64,000 bases of DNA from Chenopodium formosanum (GCA_024500155.1 CM044867.1:15042632-15106631); one strand, 5' to 3'. Shown: positions 10,530 through 23,030, counted from the first letter of the stretch. Notes: generated from the letters alone by a model not told the origin. A program made the numbers and translations.

Positions 10530-10547
10530 TGGCGCCGTTGCCGGGGA
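10530..10547 (+). promoter_or_regulatory. Primer-binding site, tRNA-Asp type
   Basis: TGGCGCCGTTGCCGGGGA begins three bases after the LTR. It complements the 3' end of plant tRNA-Asp, as is usual for Athila-type elements. The same site is at 42434. Confidence 0.92.
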
Positions 10548-10668
10548 TTGCTTTTGGTGCTTAGCTTTTGTTGTTGAGTCTACTTCAATTAAAAAAAAAA
10601 CAAAAAGATTTTGTTTCTTTAGGCTACACTTGTAGCCGTGCTACTAATATTGTTGTTTGAGTTTTTGC

Positions 10669-12240
10669 ATGCACAGAACCCGTGATCGTCCCCTTCTTCC
10701 CCTTGATCCGGAAATAGAAAGGACTATTTCAAGAAGAAGAGTGGATATTAGATCCTTGGCTTATAGCTCTTCAAGTGAGGAAGAAATTCAAGAAGGACAA
10801 GGAATGGGTGAATATCCTAGATTAGCCTTGAAGGAGCTTGGAGTCCCCGGGGCTTATAGATTTGAAAGTGGAATAGCTCCTCCCACTACCCCGGCAAATG
10901 ACTTCGAAATCTGTCCGGCAATGATCACCTTGATCGAGAGAAGGCAATATAGTGGGGCTAAGATTGAGAGCCCATTGAACCATTTGAAAGAATTTGAAAA
11001 ATATTGCAATACCATTAAAGTTAATGGGGTTTCTCAAGAATTTATCCGCCTCAAGTTGTTCCCTTTCTCTCTAATCGGAAGATCCTTGGAATGGCTAGAC
11101 AAGGAAGTGAAGCCCAACTCCTTGAGAACTTGGGACGATGTCACAAAGGCTTTCTTGTCCCGCTTCTACCCCCAAAAGAAGACGGCGGAGGCAAGAGCCT
11201 TGATTCAAGGGTTCAAGCAAAGGCCGAGTGAAAGCCTTTATGAAGCATGGGAGAGATTCAAAGAGTATCAAAGGGAGTGCCCTCATCATGGAATCCCCAC
11301 ATACCAAGTGATCCAAATCTTCTATGGCGGTTTAAGTCCCCAAGGCAAGTCATGCCTTGATGGAGGGGCCGGGGGCCCTATCATGAACAAAACCGAAGAA
11401 GAGGTTGTGGACATCATTGAGGATGTGGTGACTTACTATAGGGATTGGGAAGATGGAGAGAGGGACTCTTCAAGCAAACAATCTTCATTGTATTCGGTGG
11501 ACCATCTCAATGCAATCAACAACCTTTCCTCTCAAATGACAAATTTAGGGAAAGAGGTCACCGCAATCAAGGCAAAGTTGGAGAGAAATTCTTCCTCTTC
11601 TCAAGCTTCTAATCTTCCCTCCCAATTTAAGGGGAGAGGTACTCCTTCTAACTCTCAACCCCCTCCCTCTTCGCATAACATGCCTTTGGGTTGTTTGTTT
11701 TGTGATGCATGTGGATCGTATGATCATGATTCTAGTGTTTGTCCTAATGAATGTATTGATGAGTTTGATAACCATGAAAGTGAACATGTGAATTATGTGT
11801 CAAATAATAATGGTCAACGGTTTGAAAACCAAAGGGGTCAATGGAATAGGAACTTCCAAAGCCAAAGCAATTTTGACAATTATAACCAAGGCGGTGGTTA
11901 TAGAAACCAAGGGAACCACGGTTCCCGTGGTAGCTATAATGGTCAAGGTTATAGTGGCCAAAATCAAGGCCAATATTATGGTAACCAAGGCCAAAGTTAT
12001 GGTTCTCAAAACCAAGGTTATGGAAATCATAACCAAGGTAGTGGAAACCATAATCAAGGTGGTGGAAACCATAATCAAAATTATGGCCAAAATCAAAATA
12101 GGAGTAGTTGGAACAACCAAGGTCGGGGCAATTTTCAAAATAATTCTCAAAGAGGTCCCCCACCCGGGTTTGTTCCAAAAACTCAAGGGAAAGTTCCTAT
12201 TCTCAACCCTCTTCACCTAGGACTAATTTGGAAGAGATAA
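10669..12240 (+). CDS. gag: Gag polyprotein of Athila-like element
   Basis: The first ATG in the frame, at 10669, is followed by RPLLPLDPEIER, a signature of Athila-type gag. The capsid region (roughly residues 110-260) includes the KAFLSRFYPQKKTAEARALI stretch. A CCHC zinc knuckle (C-X2-C-X4-H-X4-C, CDACGSYDHDSSVC, about 11704-11745) binds RNA. The C-terminal part (11860-12120) is an N/G/Q-rich low-complexity tail that could be phase-separating or RNA-binding. Gag frame and downstream frame differ: around 12190-12205 the reading phase moves so that SQPSSPRT...NLEE continues in the next frame. I interpret this as a single-base indel, because related elements usually read gag and pol as one frame. 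A programmed frameshift is a less likely alternative. Confidence 0.88.
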   Translation: MHRTRDRPLLPLDPEIERTISRRRVDIRSLAYSSSSEEEIQEGQGMGEYPRLALKELGVPGAYRFESGIAPPTTPANDFEICPAMITLIERRQYSGAKIESPLNHLKEFEKYCNTIKVNGVSQEFIRLKLFPFSLIGRSLEWLDKEVKPNSLRTWDDVTKAFLSRFYPQKKTAEARALIQGFKQRPSESLYEAWERFKEYQRECPHHGIPTYQVIQIFYGGLSPQGKSCLDGGAGGPIMNKTEEEVVDIIEDVVTYYRDWEDGERDSSSKQSSLYSVDHLNAINNLSSQMTNLGKEVTAIKAKLERNSSSSQASNLPSQFKGRGTPSNSQPPPSSHNMPLGCLFCDACGSYDHDSSVCPNECIDEFDNHESEHVNYVSNNNGQRFENQRGQWNRNFQSQSNFDNYNQGGGYRNQGNHGSRGSYNGQGYSGQNQGQYYGNQGQSYGSQNQGYGNHNQGSGNHNQGGGNHNQNYGQNQNRSSWNNQGRGNFQNNSQRGPPPGFVPKTQGKVPILNPLHLGLIWKR

Positions 12241-14137
12241 TTGAGAATCAAACCAAGTTGTTGAACACATACATGGCCGTGAGCGATAAAAAATTCAATG
12301 AAATGATGACTCATAACAAAATGCTTGAAAACCAAATCTCTCAACTTGCTAATGCCTTGAAAGATCATGCTAGCCCTTCTTCTTTACCTTCCCAAGGCCT
12401 TGACCCAAAGAAATCCGTGAATGCTGTTGTTACTAGGAGTGGAAAGGTTCTTGAGGAGGTATTGCCTAGAAGTGGTTTAGATAAGGAGATTCCTAGGGAG
12501 ATTTTGGTTGAGGATGAGGAATGAAAGGCATCTTTGGATGAGGTAGTTGTTGAGACACCTAGAGAGGTGAGAGTAGAGAAAGAGATTGTAAGACCCAAAC
12601 TCCCCTATCCACAAAAATTCATGAGACACAAATTGGATGAACAATTTGGGAGATTTATTGAAATGTTAAAACAACTTCACCTTTCTCTACCTTTTACCGA
12701 TGTGATCAACCAAATGCCAAACTATGCCAAATTCCTCAAGGACATTTTGAGTGGGAGAAGAACTTGTGAGGTTGTGGAGACCATCAATTTGACCGAAAAT
12801 TGTAGTGCTATCATCATGAACAAAATGCCACCCAAGTTGAAAGACCCCGGAAACTTCTCCATCCCATGTGCAATCAACAAAATGCAAATTGATAATGCCT
12901 TATGTGACTTGGGAGCTAGTGTGAGCCTAATGCCATATTCGGTTTATCAAAGACTTGAGTTAGGGGAACTTCTACCTTCTAACATTACCTTGCAATTAGC
13001 GGATAGGTCTATCAAATTTCCAAAAGGTAAAGTAAAAGATGTCCCTTTGAGGGTAGGGAAGTTTGTGTTTCCGGTAGATTTTGTTGTTCTTGAAATGGAT
13101 GAGGATTCCACCATTCCAATCATTTTAGGTAGACCCTTTCTTGCTACCTCGGGAGCTATGATTGATGTGAGAAATGCAAAGATCTCCCTTAAGGTGGGAG
13201 AAGAGATTATTGAATTTGATTTCAATGAAAGCATGAAATATCCATGTTCTTCTTTGGAAAATTGTATGATGATTGATTCTCTTGATATTGTTGTGTCTTC
13301 CATGCATGAGCACTTGCTCACTTCTAACGATGCTCTTGAGAATGTATTGTTGAACAAAGACAAGGTAGGTGTTTCATGCAAGGAGATGAATTTCTATGAG
13401 GAATTACTTGATAGAAGTGTGGAGGATGTGGATGAGCAATCATGTTTTGGAATCTCAAGCAATGAAACTTTGCAAGCAACCATATCACAAGAAGGTAATG
13501 GTGTGCCTATGGTAGAGCTCAAACCTCTACCATCACACCTTAGGTATGAATTCTTGGGCCCTCATTCTACTTACCCCGTGATAGTAAGTGCATCCTTGAG
13601 CGAAAGCCAAGCTCAAGCGTTATGTCGTGTTTTGAGAAAACACCAAAGTGCTTTGGGGTACACAATTGATGACCTTAAAGGTATAAGCCCCGCTTTGTGC
13701 CAACACCACATAACACTTGAGGAAGGCGCCCTTCCTTCTATTGAACGACAACGGAAACTACATCCCCAAATGGGAGAAGTAGTTAAGAAAGAGATCACCA
13801 AGCTCTTGAATGCGGGAATCATATTCCCCATCTCAAGCTCAAGGTGGGTCTCCCCCGTGCATGTCTTTCCTAAGAAGGGGGGTATGACCGTAGTTGAGAA
13901 TGAGAAAGGTGAGCTCATTCCAACTAGAACGGTCACCGGTTGGAGGATGTGTATAGACTATAGACGTCTAAACACATCAACCAAAAAGGATCACTTCCCT
14001 CTCCCTTTTATTGACCAAATGCTTGAAAGGTTGACTAGGCACAAATTCTATTGCTTCCTTGATGGATATTCGGGATTCTTTCAAATTCCCATTCATCCCG
14101 AAGATCAAGAAAAAACAACCTTCACATGCCCCTATGG
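12201..14137 (+). pseudogene. pol: Protease and N-terminal reverse transcriptase of Athila-like element
   Basis: The frame begins with the coiled-coil end of gag (about 12228-12400) and has an in-frame TGA at 12522. It continues with protease (catalytic LCDLGASVSLMP at about 12901, ILGRPFLATSGA at about 13123) and the start of reverse transcriptase: the VHVFPKKGG block, a GWRMCIDYRRLN block near 13945 and palm motif A, LDGYSGFFQI, near 14056. It breaks at 14137 within TFTCPYG, where a copia element starts. The RT resumes in the same frame at 24318, so removing the copia element and one TATGG copy restores continuity. The TGA may derive from CGA. Confidence 0.9.
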
Positions 14138-15455
14138 TGAAAGGAATGGTGTCCTTCGAACAAGTGTACTATTCCGTTAGCGGGTTCAGAATTATTAGAA
14201 AGCTAATATATTCAGTAAGGTCAAGTGATCGGAATGCCTGGGTGGAGGCCGCTTCCGATCAGTAATATTAATGGATAATTAATGTTACAGCTTAATCTTG
14301 ACTGAACCCTTCGGGTCACACCCAAGCATTCAACAAACCGAATCGACGAATTAATCCGAAAGGAATTAATGAGTCAACCGAGTAATATTTATTTAGACGT
14401 CGGAAATTCGAGCTTGGAGCGTCGAAACCGAGCGTCGGAAGTCGAGTCGAAAAATAGTGAAAGACGAAACGAGAAATAGTAATAAATCAACAAAAGACCA
14501 AAATACCCCTAGCATCGGAATGCCCTAGCAAACCGAGTGCTAAGGGCATATGGCCTAGCATGGTGGCTAGCATGCGCACCAAGCCGAGCCTAGGCTGGCT
14601 GGTGCGTGCTAGCGCACCCATGCTAGCATGTTAGGCGCGCCAGCCCGCAACTGCTAGCAGCAGCAAGGCTGGCTGCCTAGCGTTGTTAGCCGAGGCACAA
14701 GGCCAGCAGCAAGCCCGCACAAGCATGCGGGGCATGCTGGCCAGCAGCAGCAGCAGCCCGCATGCTTGCTGGGCCTGCTGTGTGTGGCTGCCGTGGACAA
14801 GCACCACATGGCAGCCCACCTTGGCTGCCTTGGTGCCCAAGGGTGGGTGCCATGTGGCTTGAGGTGCATGTGTGTGGGTTGAGTGTGTTGGCCGGATATG
14901 GGAGAGGGAGTGGGGAGCAAGTTTGGTCCCCCCCTTCTCCAAATGGTCCTCACCTAACCACTCACATGAGCTTGCCACTTGTTGATTTATTACTAGCTTG
15001 ATTATTAATTTTATTTTAGCTTTAAAATAAAATGGAAAAATCAAAGTATCCCACATTGATGGGAGAGCAAATGATACTCCCATCATTTCCTATAAATACC
15101 CATGTATGGGCATTGGGAATGATGCTTGAGTAAGAGTTGAAAAAGGCATCACAATTAGTGAAAACCTTTGAACTCAATATTATTACTCGGGTTTTATTGG
15201 TCGGGTCTTGCTAACCCCAAGACATTGGACCTAGTCGGTTTTGTTGGTGCGGGTGGACTTCGTTGGAGGTCTCCGTGCGAGCGGGACTTGAAGCTTTCAA
15301 GTAAGAGCTCATTTGGAGCGAAGCACGCGTCAAAGGTAATTAGCTTAACTTAATCTTGTGATTAACTTAATTATGTTCATGGTTTTATTTATTGCGAGTG
15401 CGTTCTTGGTTTTGGGTTTATTTCCGCGGTGAGTCGGACTCACAAAACCCCAACA
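14138..15455 (+). mobile_element. 5' LTR of copia copy 1
   Basis: It is 1318 bp with TG...CA ends. It contains a GC-rich block (about 14560-14900) full of CTAGC and CAGCAG words, then a TATA box TATAAATA at 15091. Open frames in the GC block on both strands recur in all four LTR copies and are not supported as genes. Confidence 0.95.
15091..15098 (+). promoter_or_regulatory. Copia LTR TATA box
   Basis: TATAAATA is preceded by the GC block. Identical sites lie at 23953 and, on the minus strand, in the LTRs of copy 2 (near 49190 and 57896). Confidence 0.7.
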
Positions 15456-15472
15456 GCGGTATCGGAGCCTCG
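15456..15472 (+). promoter_or_regulatory. Primer-binding site, initiator tRNA-Met type (variant)
   Basis: CGGTATCGGAGCC follows the LTR. It differs at two positions from the usual TGGTATCAGAGCC of copia elements. Copy 2 has the same variant at 57521-57537, so it is a family trait rather than decay. Confidence 0.85.
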
Positions 15473-18171
15473 CTCGTTTATTTTTAAAATCATGATATTT
15501 TCAAGATGTTATTATGGCTTATTTTTTCTGGTTTAAGTTGCTAATTATATTAGTAACTCGTTTTTGTATTTTTTAACCTCGTATTTGAGCTATCTTCAGC
15601 CCCGAACTCAGATTTCGACCCAAAAATATTGAATTTTGGGTGGAAAAGGTGTTCTGGAAATGGTTTTTCCCTTGCAGGACTCGGTTTTTAGCCAAAAAAC
15701 GACCAGAAATGCATTTTTCGAGGGATTTTTCGTTTTGACGAAAAATTTTAAGTCTTTCTAACCTTGAAAATTGATTGCATATTTATGGTGGTTATGTATA
15801 TGGTTCTTTCCTTATTTTATATGCAATCTTAGACCACTTTAAGCATGATTACTTGGTAGTAATTGGTGCTTGAAAGTTTGGTTTTATTTTTCACATAATT
15901 GCAAATTAATTGCATTGAGTGTGAAATAGTTGTTGTTTGATGCTTCCAAGTATTAAAGATTCAATCTTTACTTATGATAAGTGATTGAAACTTTGAGTTA
16001 CTAAATTCCATGAATTTTGGTTAAACTTTGTTGATTTAATCATTTTTTAGTTGATTGGAATCATAAAGTTTAAAACTTGTGATAAAAAATTAGTTTATCT
16101 TCATATTGGAAGATATAATTTTTCATGAAGTCACAAGTATTAAAGTTGGAGTCTTTATTGAACTTATGTTCATTTTTCCAACTCCCTTTTATTTTGTCAA
16201 AATCTCAAGATTAATTTAAAGTGATTAAATTAATAGTGAGAAATGCCCTAATTATTTTTGTTAAACCAATTTTATTAAAGAATGATTCTTGGTAATAAAT
16301 TTGGTTAATTGCTTTGGATGAATTATTTAAGTTGGACTTGTTATTTTTCATTTTTCCTCAAAATAATTGATTCTAAAATTAATTTAGAATTAATTTATAA
16401 TGTCACACGCAAAATTCGATAAATTTCGAAGCATTAGCACGCAACACGAGGCCTAAGAGCCCCGAGCTAGCTCTCGGCCAGCTGGGCTGCTCACGCAACC
16501 CATATGTGGCTGCCGAGGCTGCTGGGTGCCTCGTGCCTTGGTGCGTGGTGCTGTGTGTGCGAGGATTAGCGTGGGCTGCTGCTCGCTGCCAGCCACACCC
16601 CGCACCAGCCAGCTACGAGCAGTAGCATGGCGCAGCAGCAGCCTTGTGCTGTGCGTGCTGTGCTTGCTGCCACGCTTGGCTTGGCTGGGCGTGGCGTGTG
16701 CGAGCACAAGAAGCCCATGGGCATGCTTGGTGTTGCGGGGTGCCGATGGTTATGCTACGAGCTTGTTGTACGGTATGTACGATTCAATAATTAGCATAAT
16801 AACCCCGGGTTATTAAGTCGATGCTATTTTTAAGGTTAATTTTAGCATTGCTTAAAAAGTAAATAAGGGTAATTTTGGGTTCCAAGTCTTAGTGCTAGGC
16901 ACTTAGACATTATGGAACACGTAATTTTGCTTAACTTGTCGTTTTAATTATTTTAATTATTTTGTTTATTTAATTAAAATTTTGGAGGCTAGGCCTCGGG
17001 TTTATGAGCGACATTTGCAAAATTAATTTTGACAAATATTTGGGTTCACCGACTTAATTAATTGGATTAATTAAGTTTGGATGCGGAATTTAGTGGGAGC
17101 GTATCTTAGTCATTACCTTAACCGGATAAAACAACTTTGACTAGTTTAATTAGGCGTGTTAATTGAATTAACCACCTAGATTAATTACTAGTTCGCGCGC
17201 GGTTTTATGCATTGTTACTTGTTTGATCGTTGTAAAATGCATGGGCCATTCACAGATAGTGAATGGATGAATGGAATGTAAAATTCTCTCACAGGTTTTA
17301 TGAAATGGCAACTAGTGGGGCCCGATTAGGATAGAAAATACGGACTGTGATCCGTGATGTATTTTTGTAAATCTAAATACGGTCTGCGAACCGTTGAGTA
17401 TTTTTGTACCTTAATATTTAGATTAGTCCTAATCATAGACACTAGCAATTATATTATTTGGTCAAGTCTTGAAGACGGGGTTCTTAGAAGACGAAGCCAT
17501 AAAGTTGCAAAAGAAGACCTTTTGAAGACTTGAAGATCTCAAGGGGTCATGCTAGTTGCCAAATGCATCTCTATTTATGTTTTCGATATATATTTATGTT
17601 TATATATATGAATTATATGTTAGATGCATGGTTAGGATTTCAAATGTTGAGATGATTAATTAAGTTCACTTAAATCAACCAACATAGAAACCCTAGGTCC
17701 CTTAAAATTGAGTAAAACTTGCCATTCCAAAACACACTTACCAACCGAACGAGGGTAGTGGTGGGCTACGCCAAAGCGAGGCATCACTACTTCTCCAAGG
17801 AACGTAAGGCATACTAGGTATGCAAGTGGTTTTGGTTATACTCAACGATATGAGTGATGGAGTCCTAACATGTCGTGGCAAAGTGAATAAATTGTTTAGA
17901 GAGCATGGGATGCGACGATTTATTCAACCAAGAGTGGCTTGGAGCCATTAGCAAAGCGTTGCTTACCTTAGGAGATTGAGTGTTAAGACAAGCCAAAGCA
18001 TGCTTAACCACTCTTTGTTTCTTTGGATCTTGGAATCGACTTATTCTCACCAATATTGGGGACAATCTTTAATGTGTGAATAAGACGTTTTAAATAAGTT
18101 TGATTAAAATGCATGATTTCAATATTATTTAAGTATAATGAATGGTTTTAAATTCTTTCAATTGTAGAATC
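15473..18171 (+). other. Long untranslated leader of copia copy 1 with GC island
   Basis: About 2.7 kb separate the primer site from the gag start. Most is AT-rich, but 16440-16770 is an isolated GC-rich, CAG/CTG-rich island. Immediately before the second in-frame ATG (18172) is a good splice-acceptor context, TTCTTTCAATTGTAG, so the leader may be spliced in some transcripts. No ORF of known type is present. The same leader is at 54817-57520 in copy 2. Confidence 0.7.
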
Positions 18172-21100
18172 ATGTCTTCAAATAACTCGAACAACTTACG
18201 CTCAATTCTCGACAAGGAGAAATTGAGTGGGCCAAATTTTCTTGATTGGCAAAGGAATTTGCGAATTGTTCTCATGCAAGAGCAAAAGGAATATGTCCTT
18301 GATGAGGAAATGCCCGAGACTCCCAATGAGGAGGTGACTCAAGCTGCCCTAAATCGATGGCAAAGTGCCAATGGAGATGTCAAATGTATTATGCTGGCCA
18401 CAATGTCTCCTGAGCTTCAAAAGACATTTTTTGAAAAGGAGACGGCTTTTGAGATCATTTCTGAATTGCAGAATATGTTCCAAGAGCAGGCCCGAACTGA
18501 AAGGTTTGAAACCCACAGGCAGATCCTTGAGAGCAAGCTCAAGAAAGGAGAGCCAGTCAGCCCACATGTACTCAAAATGATTGGATTGTTTGAAAACATG
18601 GGAAGGCTTGATGCGGGGTATTCAACCGAGATGGCAATTGACATCATTCTCCACTCGCTGCACAAAGGCTATGATCAGTTCAAGATGAACTATAATATGC
18701 ACAGCATGGAGAAAACCCTCACCGAGCTTCATGGTATGTTGAAGCAAGCTGAGCAAACGCTCAAGGATGAGGGAAAGCATGACATGCTCATGATTAAAAA
18801 GGGCAAGCCGTTCAAATTTTCGGGCAAGAAGAAGAAAGGCTTTAAGGGGAAAGGTAAGAAGAAAACTTTTCCGCCTAAGTCTAAAGCTACCAAGGATAAG
18901 AAGGTAGCATCTTCTAAATCTGATTCCGAATGTTTCTACTCTAAGAAGAAGGGACATTGGAAGAGAGATTGCCTCAAGTTCAAGGAGGATAAGAAGAACG
19001 GAACCATTGCTTCTGAATCAGGTATATTCGTTATAGACTTTAACTTCACTAGCTTAACATCATGGGTATTAGATACCGGATGTGGCTCACACCTTTGTTC
19101 CAATTCTCAGGGACTAAGGAACGCTAGAAGGCTAGAGAAGGGAGAGATTGAACTCCGGGTCGGGAATGGAGCCAGAATTGGTGCCGTATCCGTAGGAACT
19201 CTCAGTTTGTCTTTGCCCACCGGGCTAGTTTTGGAACTCGATAATGTTTATTATGTTCCCAACATTACCAAAAACATTATTTCAATTTCGGCGTTGGACG
19301 CCAAAGGTTTTGAATTTCGAGTAAAGGACAAAGAATGTTCATTTTATCTCGATAATGTTTTATATGGTATTGCACATTCTGAAAATGGTCTTTATGTGTT
19401 TTCATTAGACAAACAAGTTTATAATGTGAATAATGATACCAAAAGAGCTAAGACCATGGAGTCAAATCAGACTTACTTGTGGCATTGTCGTCTTGGCCAC
19501 ATTAACATCAAACGCATCAAGAAACTTCTACAAGAAGGTGTTCTTGACTCTTTCGATTTAGAATCGTTTGAGAATTGCGAAGGATGTTTATTAGGCAAGA
19601 TGATTAAACAACCATTCTCCAAGTTGGGAGAAAGGGCAAGTGACTTATTGGGCCTTATACATACCGATGTATGTGGACCAATGAGCTCAACCACAAGAAA
19701 TGGACATCGATATTTCATCACTTTCACAGACGACTATAGTAGATATGGTTATGTCTACCTCATGTCGCACAAATCTGAATCATTTGAAAAGTTCAAAGAA
19801 TTTCAGAGTGAAGTTGAAAATCAACTTGGCAAGAAAATCAAAGCCCTTCGATCGGATCGAGGTGGTGAATACTTGAGCCAAGAATTCGATGACCATCTGA
19901 AAGAAAAAGGTATACTTTCAGAATTGACACCTCCAGGAACTCCACAATGGAACGGAGTATCCGAAAGGAGAAATCGGACCTTGTTAGACATGGTACGATC
20001 AACAATGGGTCTTAGTGATCTTCCTATCTCTTTCTGGGGACACGCACTCAACAATGGGTCTTAGTGATCAACAATCGGACCTTGTTAGACATGGTATGAA
20101 TTATGGACGAAGAAACCTCCTAGGTTATCTTTTCTAAAGATATGGGGATGCGAAGCATATGTCAAGAAATTGATCTCTGACAAACTTCATCCCAAATCTG
20201 ACAAGGTTTACTTTGTGGGATACCCAAAAGAAACCAAAGAGTATTACTTCTACAACAAATCGGAGAACAAAGTGTTTGTTGCTCGCGATGGTGTCTTTTT
20301 GGAGAAGGAGCACCTTTCCAAAATGACAAGTGGGAGGAAAATCGAACTCGACGAAGTTCGTGAGGATGAGCAACAAAATCATAATGACAGTCAAAGTGCT
20401 CAAACAGCATCTGTTGACGAAGGTCAAAATGTGCAAAGTCGAACCGACAATGCAAATGCTCAATCCATTACCCTACGTAGGTCTCTGAGGCCGAGATCTC
20501 AACCTGATAGATATCTTGGTTTAGTATTAACCGAGAATCAGGACATCCTGATTATGGATGGAGATGAACCGGCAACCTACAAGCAAGCGATTGCAAGCAC
20601 CGACTCTGCTAAATGGCAAGAGGCCATGAGATCTGAAATGGATTCCATGTTTGAAAATCAAGTCTGGGACTTGGTTGACTTACCCGAAGGTTATATACCG
20701 ATCGGATGTAAGTGGATTTTCAAGTTGAAAACCGACAAAGATGGAAATGTATTCATTTACAAAGCTAGATTGGTGGCAAAAGGTTACAGACAAGTTCATG
20801 GTATTGATTACGATGAAACCTTTTCACCAGTTGCAATGCTTAAATCCGTTCGGATCCTCCTAGCAATTGCTGCATATTACGACTATGAAATATGGCAGAT
20901 GGACGTTAAAACCGCCTTCCTTAATGGTTATTTGGAAGAAACTGTGTATATGACACAGCCTGAAGGTTTTGTCGACCAAAACAATGCTGGGAAAGTGTGT
21001 AAGCTTAAGAAGTCCATTTATGGATTAAAGCAAGCAAGCAGAAGTTGGAATCTGCGTTTCGATGAAGCCATCAGTAAGTTTGGTTTTATCAAGAATCCAG

Positions 21101-22146
21101 ATGAATCTTGTGTTTACAAGAAGGTCAGTGGGAGTAACATCGCCTTCCTAGTCTTATATGTCGATGACATATTGCTCATTGGAAACAACATTCCGTTGTT
21201 AGAGTCTGTAAAGGCCTGGCTTGGAAAGTGCTTCTCAATGAAAGACTTGGGAGAGGCTCAGTACATACTAGGCATCAAGATCTATAGGGATAGATCGAAA
21301 AGGATGATTGGATTGAGTCAAAGTACTTATATTGATAAGGTACTTGCTCGATTTGGCATGGAGGAGGCCAAGAGAGGTCACCTGCCAATGTCACATGGCA
21401 TAACCCTAAGTAAGAAGCAGTGTCCACAGACACCTGATGAGCGGGAAAGAATGAATCAGATCCCATATGCTTCGCTTATTGGATCTATCATGTATGCCAT
21501 GATATGTACTAGGCCAAATGTGTCGTATGCCTTGAGTGCTACGAGCCGTTACCAATCAGACCCAGGAGAGGCGCATTGGACTGCGGCCAAAAATATCCTA
21601 AAGTACCTGAAAAGGAACAAGGATAAATTCCTGGTGTATGGTGGCACAAAGGATTTGGTTGTGGAAGGTTATACCGACGCAAGCTTCAAGACAGACAGAG
21701 ACGATTTCAAATCGCAATCTGGATATGTGTTCTGTCTAAATGGAGGGGCGTTTAGTTGGAAGAGCGCAAAGCAGAGTACAACTGCAGATTCTACAACTGA
21801 AGCCGAATACTTGGCAGCTGCTGAAGCAGCTAAGGAGGCTGTTTGGATTCGTAAGTTCGTTGGCGAACTTGATGTTGTACCCTCTATAAAGGGTCCAATA
21901 GCCCTCTATTGTGACAACAATGGAGCTATTGCTCAGGCCAGAGAACCTAGAGAACATCAGAAGGTCAAACATGTCAAGCGGCGATTTCACATGATTCGAG
22001 AATGGAAATCAAAGGGTGAAATCAGAATTTGCAAAGTTGGAACGGATGACAATGTAGCCGATCCACTTACTAAACCTTTGCCTCAAGTGAAGCACAACAA
22101 GCACGTTGAGGCAATGGGAATCAAGCATGTTGGAGACTGGCTTTGA
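18172..22146 (+). pseudogene. Copia gag-pol polyprotein, copy 1
   Basis: The frame can open at 18142 or, more likely, at 18172 (MSSNNSNN). Gag (to about 19020) has a lysine-rich stretch and a zinc knuckle in which the second cysteine is serine (CFYSKKKGHWKRDC), unlike copy 2, which keeps CFYC. Protease has LDTGCGSH (about 19070). Integrase has the HHCC finger (WHCRLGH...CEGC, about 19482-19590) and D, D, E at HTDVCGP, RSDRGGEY and NGVSERRN. RT has YVDD near 21160. RNase H has YTDASF, EAEYLAAAEAAK and YCDNNGA. The frame is stopped at 20062 by a 45-base insertion that replaced 57 bases of integrase. The rest (20095-22146) remains open. Confidence 0.93.
20050..20094 (+). other. Templated filler replacing part of integrase
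   Basis: The 45 bases consist of two pieces copied from just upstream: one matching 20000-20020 and one matching about 19970-19996, joined in reversed order but the same orientation. Copy 2 has 57 different bases here (minus strand, about 53046-53102), which is the ancestral state. The swap introduces a TAG. Confidence 0.85.
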
Positions 22147-23002
22147 TTTCCTTGTTTAGTGTTTCAGTTAATTTTGAGAAAAGTTAATGTAAGACACTAA
22201 AGAAAACCATTCATGTTTTGGGAGTGATATAAAATTTCATGCAACATTTTATTACTCCATTATGCTATTTAATTGTGGTTTAGGATTAAATAATGAGTCC
22301 ATTCGATTCTGAGAATATTCAAAATAGGCTATCAAGACCAGTCTTGGTAAGGAAACACCTATTAAGTGAACATTGAATATTATAATCGAAAATTATCCCT
22401 AATCAAGGTCATTTAAACGATGGACGATTAATGACCATTTGAGATTAGTGTGTAGTCTGATTTATAGCACCGTTTCATGTGCTACGAGGACATGATTGTC
22501 ATAAATCATTTGCACAGGTATTGGTTTAGAACCATACTGGATCGACCTATGAGAATACTTTAAGAAATTTAAAATTTTTGTCATAAGTATACTTCTCATT
22601 ATGGCTATCGGAACCTATTTCCTCAACCATGAGTAGTGGGAGTTCTCTTGTTTGAGTACTAGTTCGCTTTGATGTTGTCAAACGTCTGCCGTAATAGGGG
22701 ATTATAACGGCAACACTCGGGCGGCTAGGTCCTCTCAGTAAGAGGAGCTACATTACAAGACTGGGAATGTCCCCCTAGTAAAGTAGGGAAGATGTCTTTG
22801 TTGTATATAAGGCCTCTCGTAGAGCGAGACTGTAAAATGCATGGCCGTGCTCGGATGGATTTTAGAAATCATCTGTTTATTGACAGTCGGACTCGGAATC
22901 GGGAAACACTTCTGGACGTAATAAGGATGACAAGATAAATCTTACCTTATAGTTCATGAAGAGACATTAAGCGACATAGGAAAGGGCTGTACACAAAATG
23001 AG
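22147..23002 (+). other. 3' untranslated region of copia copy 1
   Basis: About 850 bp of noncoding sequence lie between the RNase H stop and the polypurine-tract hairpin. No ORF or repeat stands out. The equivalent is 50146-51000 in copy 2. Confidence 0.7.
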
Positions 23003-23030
23003 CACTTGTCCGGAAGGACAAGTGGGAGAT
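23003..23030 (+). promoter_or_regulatory. Hairpin overlapping the copia polypurine tract
   Basis: CACTTGTCC (23003-23011) pairs perfectly with GGACAAGTG (23016-23024) across a GGAA loop. The 3' arm runs into the polypurine tract GTGGGAGAT, which abuts the LTR at 23031. Copy 2 has the same at 50118-50145. Confidence 0.85.

Noticed and set aside
10530..10547. Possible tRNA-Asp gene
   Set aside because: Only the 18 bases complementary to the tRNA 3' end are present, next to an LTR. It is a primer-binding site.
14631..15086. Cys/Ala/His-rich frames in the copia LTR GC block (also 23493-23948, 49201-49632, 57907-58362)
   Set aside because: The frames occur in several phases on both strands of all four LTR copies, resemble no protein, and lie upstream of the TATA box.
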